Under the pieces are notes generated by a model that saw only the letters and a list, made by a program, of their open reading frames with translations, was not told the origin of the DNA and ran no database searches. The position numbers and the translations under genes are program-made. Positions 58,182 to 64,000 of a DNA stretch of 64,000 nt are shown here, one piece after another; positions within the stretch are counted from its first letter, which is position 1; each line of letters begins with the position of its first letter. Source of the stretch: Polaromonas sp. (GTDB lineage: Bacteria > Pseudomonadota > Gammaproteobacteria > Burkholderiales > Burkholderiaceae_C); the NCBI RefSeq assembly GCF_012927415.1, contig NZ_JABBPF010000150.1, positions 1 through 64,000 of the forward strand, read 5' to 3'.

Positions 58182-59588
58182 ATGACAATGAAAGCCGGTT
58201 TTATCAAAAAAGCAATTGCGACCGCCGTCCTTGGCCTTGTCGGTTTAACCTCGGCTTATGCCGCTGCCGACCCTCATCAACACGACACCGGGGTCAAGTA
58301 CCGCCCTGACGTGACCTTTACCCTGCGCACCGACATCGCTGACGGCAAGCTCGTGTTCGTGGGAGAAAACGGCGCGATCAAGGGCAAGGTCAACCCCCAA
58401 CTGGCGGTAGCCGAAGGTGCCATTGTCCAGATCAATCTGGTCAACGGCGATGGCGCGACGCACGATATCAGCGTGCCTGATTTCAAAGCTTCATCGAACC
58501 AGCTCAACACCAAAGGTGCCAGCACCACCATCGTTTTCAAGGCCGATAAAAAGGGTGAATTCAAATACATCTGCTCGCTGCCAGGCCACGTCCAGGCCGG
58601 CATGATCGGCCAGATCCTGGTCGGCGACGGTGCGGCCAAACCCAAGGCCATGGGAGCGGAAGTATCGCGTAGCCCGATGGAAGTGGGGCAACCGGTTGGC
58701 GCACGCGGGCCGCAGAGCCTGACGGTGAACCTGGAAACCACCGAAGTGCTGGGCCAGCTGGCCGATGGCACCACCTATAAATACTGGACCTTCAACAGCA
58801 AGGTGCCGGGCCCGTTCATCCGCGTGCGGGTGGGCGATACCGTAACGGTCAACATGGCCAACGCCACAGACAGCAAGATGATCCACTCGGTGGACTTTCA
58901 TGCGGTGACCGGACCGGGCGGCGGCGCTGCGGTGACGCAGGCGGCCCCAGGCACCAGCAAGAGCTTTACCTTTAAGGCCATCAACCCGGGGCTGTTCGTT
59001 TACCACTGCGCCACACCCATGGTGGCGCAACATATTTCGAACGGCATGTACGGCATGATCCTGGTCGAGCCCGAGGGCGGCCTGCCCAAGGTTGACCGGG
59101 AGTTCTACGTGATGCAGGGCGAGCTGTATACCAGCCAGCCCCATGGCACGCCCGGCGAAAACGAGTTTTCACTTGAAAAGCTGCTCAAGGAGCAGCCCGA
59201 GCACATGATGTTCAACGGCACCATGGACGCACTGACCAAGACCCACAAAATGGAAGCAAAAGTCGGCGAGACCGTGCGCATCTTCTTTGGTGTAGGAGGA
59301 CCGAATGCAACCTCCAGCTTCCACGTCATCGGCGAAGTGTTTGACCGCGTATTCAACCAGGCCGACCTGACGACTGCGCCGCTACGCAATGTGCAGACCA
59401 CCAGTGTGCCACCCGGCGGTGCGACGATGGTTGAATTCAAGGTTGAAGTTCCGGGCCGCTACATTCTGGTTGACCATGCCCTGTCCCGTCTCGAAAAAGG
59501 CCTGGCCGGTTTCCTGTATGTGACTGGTCCTGAGAATCCTGCGGTGTTTCATACCGCCGAAAAAATGTCTCCCAATTCGGGACATTGA
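58182..59588 (+). CDS. nirK: Copper nitrite reductase NirK with an additional N-terminal cupredoxin domain
   Basis: N-terminal type-1 Cu motif HDISVPDF...YICSLPGHVQAGM; core IHSVDFHAVTGPGGG, FVYHCATPMVAQHISNGMYGM, SFHVIGEVFD. Confidence 0.94.
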   Translation: MTMKAGFIKKAIATAVLGLVGLTSAYAAADPHQHDTGVKYRPDVTFTLRTDIADGKLVFVGENGAIKGKVNPQLAVAEGAIVQINLVNGDGATHDISVPDFKASSNQLNTKGASTTIVFKADKKGEFKYICSLPGHVQAGMIGQILVGDGAAKPKAMGAEVSRSPMEVGQPVGARGPQSLTVNLETTEVLGQLADGTTYKYWTFNSKVPGPFIRVRVGDTVTVNMANATDSKMIHSVDFHAVTGPGGGAAVTQAAPGTSKSFTFKAINPGLFVYHCATPMVAQHISNGMYGMILVEPEGGLPKVDREFYVMQGELYTSQPHGTPGENEFSLEKLLKEQPEHMMFNGTMDALTKTHKMEAKVGETVRIFFGVGGPNATSSFHVIGEVFDRVFNQADLTTAPLRNVQTTSVPPGGATMVEFKVEVPGRYILVDHALSRLEKGLAGFLYVTGPENPAVFHTAEKMSPNSGH

Positions 59589-59647
59589 ACAAGAGAGGGA
59601 CAAAGGCCTGCCCCCCGGGCAATTCATGGCGGCGCAGGTTCCTTGGA

Positions 59648-59677
59648 AAGCGCGACAGTTCTCTGTCGCGCTTTTTT
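59648..59677 (+). terminator. Rho-independent terminator after nirK
   Basis: AAAGCGCGACAG-ttct-CTGTCGCGCTTTTTTT. Confidence 0.9.
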
Positions 59678-59900
59678 TATCCCGTCAGGCATTTACCTTG
59701 AACGCCACTAACCGAGAGTTTTTTAATAGGTTTTAACTCCTACACTCAACTGCTCATTAAAAAAGCAACGCCCAGGCGGCGGGCAAAGGTCGCTCAAGTC
59801 CAACGGCATGATTGCGCAAGTGGCTGTCTGCAAAATTGTTGCATAAAACCAATGTGAATACGATGCACCCCAATATGGGTACGAAGGCTAAAGGAACGAC

Positions 59901-60524
59901 ATGACCCCCTCCTGGTACGAGCGCTACATTCTTCCCCCTGCGCTGGACTTTGCCTGCGGCCTGCCGATGGTGAGCCGGCAGCGCCAGTTAATCGTGCCGC
60001 TGGCACGGGGCCGGGTGCTGGAAGTCGGCATCGGCACCGGGCTGAACATGCCGTGGTATGACAAGACCCGCGTGACCCACATCACGGGGCTGGACCCGGC
60101 GCTGCAATTGCACGCGCTGGCGCGCGAGCGCATTGCCGAGGCCGGTTTGGAGGTGGAATTGGTGGGTCTGTCGGCCGAACAGATTCCACGGCCCGATGCC
60201 AGCTTTGACACTGTGCTGGTCACCTACACGCTGTGCACCATCGCCGAACCGTTGGCGGCGCTGCGGGAAATGCGACGCGTACTGGCGCCCGGTGGGCAGC
60301 TACTGTTTTGCGAACATGGCCGCGCGCCCGATGAATCGGTCAGACGCTGGCAGGACCGACTGCAGCCGATGTGGGGAAAGGTTGCCGGCGGCTGCCACCT
60401 GGGGCGCGACATTCCGGCGTTGCTGCAGCAAGCCGGCTTTGGCGTGGCAAACCTGCACACGCGCTACCTGCCCGGTCCGCGTCCTTTCACTTTTCACTAC
60501 TGGGGCGAGACGCTTCCGGCTTGA
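59901..60524 (+). CDS. Class I SAM-dependent methyltransferase
   Basis: GRVLEVGIGTGLNMPWYD...HITGLDPALQLHALAR...FDTVLVTYTLCTIAEP. Confidence 0.9.
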   Translation: MTPSWYERYILPPALDFACGLPMVSRQRQLIVPLARGRVLEVGIGTGLNMPWYDKTRVTHITGLDPALQLHALARERIAEAGLEVELVGLSAEQIPRPDASFDTVLVTYTLCTIAEPLAALREMRRVLAPGGQLLFCEHGRAPDESVRRWQDRLQPMWGKVAGGCHLGRDIPALLQQAGFGVANLHTRYLPGPRPFTFHYWGETLPA

Positions 60525-61474
60525 GCGCTGCTGGCTTCCTGCTCGGCTGAAGGCGTGGCGGTTGCGTTAAACACGCCGCTGAGCAGTTCAGGTAGACGGT
60601 CCGTGCCCATCTTGAATCCACAGGCCTGCGCGTGGCCGCCGCCGCCCATGCTTTCGGCCAGCGCAATGCAGTCAAAGCTACGCTGCGAGCGCAGACCGAC
60701 CTTCACGCCGCCGCCCTTGCCCACCTGCCACATCAGCGCAAAGGTGGCACTTTTTTCAGACAGCAGGTTGCCGATCAGGCTGTGAAACACGCTAGGCACG
60801 TTGATCATCAAGCCGCTTTGTCCGTTAAAAATGATGGGCTGGGCGGAGTCGGCCATGTCAGTGGCGAGCTTTTTGAATTTTTCGTCCATCGCCTGGCCAC
60901 GCGCCAAGAACTCGGTGATTTGCGCAGGGTTGAATTGTGCGATTTCGGCCCACCGGGTAAAGTCGAGCGGCTCCATGTCGAGCGCCGCCAGAAAGCTGGC
61001 GCTCTCCGGATATTTCCAGGCCCAGATGTCGCGATCTTCCACAAAGCGCACCAGATCGGGCACGGGCTTGACCGGCTGGAAAAACTCCCAGGCCAGTCTG
61101 GCACCTGATTTGTGCATGTCAAAGTGAACCACGCCGCAGCGGCAGGCAAAGCCGGTCAGCTTTTCGGCCGCGCTCTTGTGGTGGTCAAGCAGCACGAGTT
61201 TGGCGACTTGTTGGTCGATGCCACGCATGATTTCGGGCGAAAACGAAAAGTCCAGAATATAGACAGCGCGGCCAGTCAGCGCTGGCAGCTGATCCACCGA
61301 TTGGACGTCGCCGTGGTCCAGCGCCAGAAACTCGGCTTTGCCCTCGTAAAAAAGCCAGGCGGCAAGGCCAGCGGCAAATCCGTCAGGACAACGGCGGCCA
61401 TGGTAGATGACCAAGGGATGAGGGTCGTCACGGTTGGCGGCAAGCAGCAGCGGCAGGGGAAAAATGTTTTTCAT
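60497..61474 (-). CDS. DHH-family phosphoesterase
   Basis: VIYHGRRCPDGFAAGLAAWLF, LVLLDHHKSAAEKL, AESMGGGGHAQACGFKM. Confidence 0.88.
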   Translation of the reverse strand: MKNIFPLPLLLAANRDDPHPLVIYHGRRCPDGFAAGLAAWLFYEGKAEFLALDHGDVQSVDQLPALTGRAVYILDFSFSPEIMRGIDQQVAKLVLLDHHKSAAEKLTGFACRCGVVHFDMHKSGARLAWEFFQPVKPVPDLVRFVEDRDIWAWKYPESASFLAALDMEPLDFTRWAEIAQFNPAQITEFLARGQAMDEKFKKLATDMADSAQPIIFNGQSGLMINVPSVFHSLIGNLLSEKSATFALMWQVGKGGGVKVGLRSQRSFDCIALAESMGGGGHAQACGFKMGTDRLPELLSGVFNATATPSAEQEASSAQAGSVSPQ

Positions 61475-61520
61475 GGCGTGGCGGATTGTCGCCTCCATCG
61501 CCCCTGCCCGGCGCACTAAT

Positions 61521-61913
61521 TCAAGATTTTCCCCTGACCTCGGCCATCCGGTAATTGGCGGCTTCTTCAGCGGTTTCCATTTTTTCGCGCGGCTTGTCGC
61601 TATGCGACACCCGGTAGCCGTCGGCCACATAGCCTGGGCCTTTCATTACCATCACAATGACGCAACCAATGGCGACCGTGATCACCATGGACCAGTGAAA
61701 AAAAATCACTCCGCCAACCACATAATCGGCCATTTGCAGCCAGCGGGCCTCCGCCGCACCGGCCTGCGGTTCCGAAAACAGGTGTAACAGCCCCAAGCCC
61801 AACAAGGGCAGCAGAGTGCCCGACAGGGCAATGAGCGGCAGCTTGCGCCAGACCAGCCATTCCAGTCCACTGTTGGCGCGCCGGGTGTGTGGGAGTTTTT
61901 TGAACCAGTTCAT
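61521..61913 (-). CDS. Hypothetical membrane protein
   Basis: MNWFKKLPHTRRANSGLEWLVWRKLPLIALSGTLLPLLGLGLLHLF...DYVVGGVIFFHWSMVITVAIGCVIVMVMKGPGYVADGYRV. Confidence 0.7.
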   Translation of the reverse strand: MNWFKKLPHTRRANSGLEWLVWRKLPLIALSGTLLPLLGLGLLHLFSEPQAGAAEARWLQMADYVVGGVIFFHWSMVITVAIGCVIVMVMKGPGYVADGYRVSHSDKPREKMETAEEAANYRMAEVRGKS

Positions 61914-62080
61914 GACAGGTGCCGGTGGGGAACGGAATGCCGGGCGAATAAAAAAGCGTAACAAGCGAAGTATGCGCCAAGCGATGAAATCTTATTATCA
62001 GAAAAAAAGACGTTAGGGAGCCTGATGAAGATCAAAGGCCACCCCTCCAAAATGGTGGCCAGATTGGGCACATCACTTTG

Positions 62081-62160
62081 CCCCCATTTTCTGTGGGTCA
62101 CCCTGGGGATAACAATGTTGACAAACCCGGAAAGCGGCGTAACCACTGGCTTCCCGGGCC
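62081..62160 (+). repeat. DnaA-box-like repeat family, copy 2 (box degenerate)
   Basis: CCCCCATTTTCTGTGGGTCACCCTGGGGATAACAATGTTGACAAACCCGGAAAGCGGCG. Confidence 0.6.
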
Positions 62161-62295
62161 ACGCCCCAAAATTGACCAGTTGTCCGCCGAAAGCAGGTTG
62201 CGCGGAACAATTCTGCCTATGGAAGACGCTTTTTCGGGCTTGGTCGTTGCAGGCTTGAAAATGCCCTTGCCAGATCGGGGCAAGCCTCACTTTAT

Positions 62296-62380
62296 TCCCG
62301 CCTCTTGTGGGTCACCTTGTGGATAAGAATGTTGACAAGTCCAAAAAGCCGCGCCAGTGCTGGCGTTGCAGGGGCTGCCC
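62296..62380 (+). repeat. DnaA-box-like repeat family, copy 3
   Basis: TTCCCGCCTCTTGTGGGTCACCTTGTGGATAAGAATGTTGACAAGTCCAAAAAGCCGCGCCAGTGCTGGCGTTGCAGG; TGTGGATAA at 62318-62326. Confidence 0.6.
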
Positions 62381-62439
62381 GGGAATTGACCAGTTCAATC
62401 GCTAACGCCAGCGGCAAGCCATCCCGACACGCGCTTAGC

Positions 62440-62496
62440 GCTACTTTTTCTATAGCACGCTGTAGCTATATCTATTGGACGTGCGGGCTTTTCGGT
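62440..62496 (+). repeat. Interspersed ~60-bp repeat copy
   Basis: GCTACTTTTTCTATAGCACGCTGTAGCTATATCTATTGGACGTGCGGGCTTTTCGG. Confidence 0.5.
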
Positions 62497-62537
62497 CAAA
62501 AGATGACCGGTCAACCACAAATTTGACCCGTTAAATC

Positions 62538-63113
62538 TCAAACGGTTGATGGTGCGGGGTCCGGGTTCAGGCGCTGCAGTACGCTATGCAACAAGGGCAC
62601 CATTTCCCGGCTGGCCGGCGAAGCGCCGGCTAGCGCCCCTGCCAGGGCGGCTTGCGCACCAACGATTTCCAGTTCGAGCCGCTCGCGCAGCCCGCGTTCA
62701 TTCGTCAGCGTCGCATGAAGTTGGTCCAGCGCTCCCACGCACTCCAGCACGATGGTCTGAGTCAGCACCCCTGCGGTCTGCGGCTCAAGCCCGGGCGATG
62801 CGATCAGCACCTTGCCAACCGCCAACCTGAGCCGTTCTTTCACGGCCTGAAACATGAGGTTCCAGTCGCCAGCAGCCGTACTCAGGGAAACGGCAGCCTG
62901 CCGGGCGTGCGCCAGCGCAGCGATACTGGCACTGATCGCGTCAATGCCGGCAGCATCGAGCCGGGCACAGCTGCGCAGCATGTCGACGGCGCAAGTGCTT
63001 GCTTCGGGGTAAGAACACTTTGCCGTACTCAGGAAATCCTTCGTCAGCGCCGCCAACGCAGTATGGGTCTGCTTTTGCGGCTCTTGAGCGCCGGCTACAG
63101 TTGTTGAAGTCAT
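62538..63113 (-). CDS. Hypothetical Ala-rich protein
   Basis: 191-aa ORF with plausible codon usage; no recognised motif. Confidence 0.5.
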   Translation of the reverse strand: MTSTTVAGAQEPQKQTHTALAALTKDFLSTAKCSYPEASTCAVDMLRSCARLDAAGIDAISASIAALAHARQAAVSLSTAAGDWNLMFQAVKERLRLAVGKVLIASPGLEPQTAGVLTQTIVLECVGALDQLHATLTNERGLRERLELEIVGAQAALAGALAGASPASREMVPLLHSVLQRLNPDPAPSTV

Positions 63114-63220
63114 CTTGGGGCTGGCTCGGTTAGGGTCACATCACGCTACGGCTGCAGCCGGACGGTGCAACTAAATTGGATTGGATCGAATTCTATTAAC
63201 GAAGTGCCTAGATGCTGTTT

Positions 63221-63502
63221 TTAGACGATGCAAGGTATTTCGTCTGTACGCCACCGCACATACCGCACACCGCAAATTGACTCCATGGCGCGATTTGGCT
63301 TCAGTTTTCCGACCGCAGCATGACAACTGCAGACAGCCGTTTTTAAACCGTTGAGGTCTGGTACCGTCAGCTCACCGCGGCCGTATTGAATCAAGCCGCT
63401 GCGTTGCAATGCACTGGCCGCAGCCGTGATGCCGACGCGGCGCGTGCCCGGCATGCAGGCGAGCAAGGCCTGGGTCTGGACCCAAGCTCTTTTTTTATTC
63501 AA
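63221..63502 (-). pseudogene. C-terminal fragment of a Crp/Fnr-family regulator
   Basis: QALLACMPGTRRVGITAAASALQRSGLIQYGRGELTVPDLNGLKTAVCSCHAAV resembles the Crp-type HTH tail; the N-terminal cNMP-binding domain is absent. Confidence 0.6.
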
Positions 63503-63570
63503 ATCAAGTTTTCAGGATGGGCCGTGCTCGCCCGCCCGGCAGCGCTGGCGGCTTGCCCGCTGACCGCCCG

Positions 63571-64000
63571 TCAGCTCGCTTCAGGCTTGGCCGGCCGTGG
63601 AATCTTCTTGAATTTGACAAGCCGGTTGGTCTCGATTTTGTCCTTTTTAATTTGTCGTTCAGCGTCCAGCTTCTGCCCCGCCGCCAGCCACTCAACAAAC
63701 TCTTCAGGCGTTTCCAGAGTGATGCGGCCCGGCGTGCCGGCGCGAAATTCATAAATCACGATTTCAGCGGCTTTTTGCAGATTGATACGGCCTTTGCTCA
63801 GCACAGCGCCCCGCTTGCGGCCAATTTCTTCGAGCAGTTGCTCGTCGGTAGTATCCGGCGTGATCTTCACCTTGTAGCGCGCTTCCAGCATTTCCGGGTA
63901 GTTGGGAATCAGGTAATCGAGCAGTTCCAGCGCAACCTCTTCTTCTTCAAAGGCGTTGCGCCCAATTGCTCCGCTGGCCGCCAGGTTGTAGCCGCTTTTG
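63571..64000 (-). CDS. ylqF: YlqF/RbgA-like ribosome biogenesis GTPase, C-terminal part (runs off the right edge)
   Basis: ...KSGYNLAASGAIGRNAFEEEEVALELLDYLIPNYPEMLEARYKVKITPDTTDEQLLEEIGRKRGAVLSKGRINLQKAAEIVIYEFRAGTPGRITLETP. Confidence 0.85.
   Translation of the reverse strand, partial: KSGYNLAASGAIGRNAFEEEEVALELLDYLIPNYPEMLEARYKVKITPDTTDEQLLEEIGRKRGAVLSKGRINLQKAAEIVIYEFRAGTPGRITLETPEEFVEWLAAGQKLDAERQIKKDKIETNRLVKFKKIPRPAKPEAS

Noticed and set aside
1-64000. CRISPR arrays, rRNA or tRNA genes
   Set aside because: No regularly spaced direct repeats and no recognisable tRNA/rRNA sequence seen by eye; the island does not appear to use a tRNA attachment site.

Overview
This 64 kb window is a high-GC betaproteobacterial chromosome segment, Comamonadaceae/Polaromonas-like by gene content (inference). 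The housekeeping backbone includes trmJ (partial), suhB-type phosphatase, mutS, an Anbu-type protease, uppP, glnS, a NirK/qNor/NsrR denitrification module and ylqF (partial). The main discovery is a candidate ~16.9 kb genomic island (about 6302-23179) that appears to have inserted into the 5' end of mutS. An exact 23-bp direct repeat (CACACGCCCATGATGCAGCAGTA) occurs at 6302-6324 and at 23157-23179. The left copy lies in a 25-codon ORF (6251-6328) reading ...HTPMMQQY-stop. The right copy is codons 18-25 of the intact mutS (...[14 protein letters not shown]...). Both have exactly 17 codons before the repeat, so the island seems to have cut off the original mutS start and supplied a replacement N-terminus, much as SXT-type elements do at prfC. 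The island carries a tyrosine integrase killed by two in-frame stops, an unusual thiosulfate/sulfur gene cluster (diheme cytochrome, TsdA-like, DUF302, DsrE, OBAP/DUF1264, two orphan binding proteins, DUF202, SoxB with no evident signal peptide, rhodanese) and a defence-like segment (putative ADP-ribosyltransferase, a frameshifted two-gene operon, Abi_C protein). Other observations: a ~60-bp interspersed repeat family with copies embedded in frame in mutS and trmJ; a repeat family containing DnaA-box-like sequences; a decayed aryl-polyene-like cluster; an SRAP protein lacking the catalytic Cys2; an NsrR-site candidate between norB and nsrR; a three-cupredoxin NirK; and an ATPase/PLD/Mrr patch next to glnS. 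All calls come from reading the sequence; no database searches were run.
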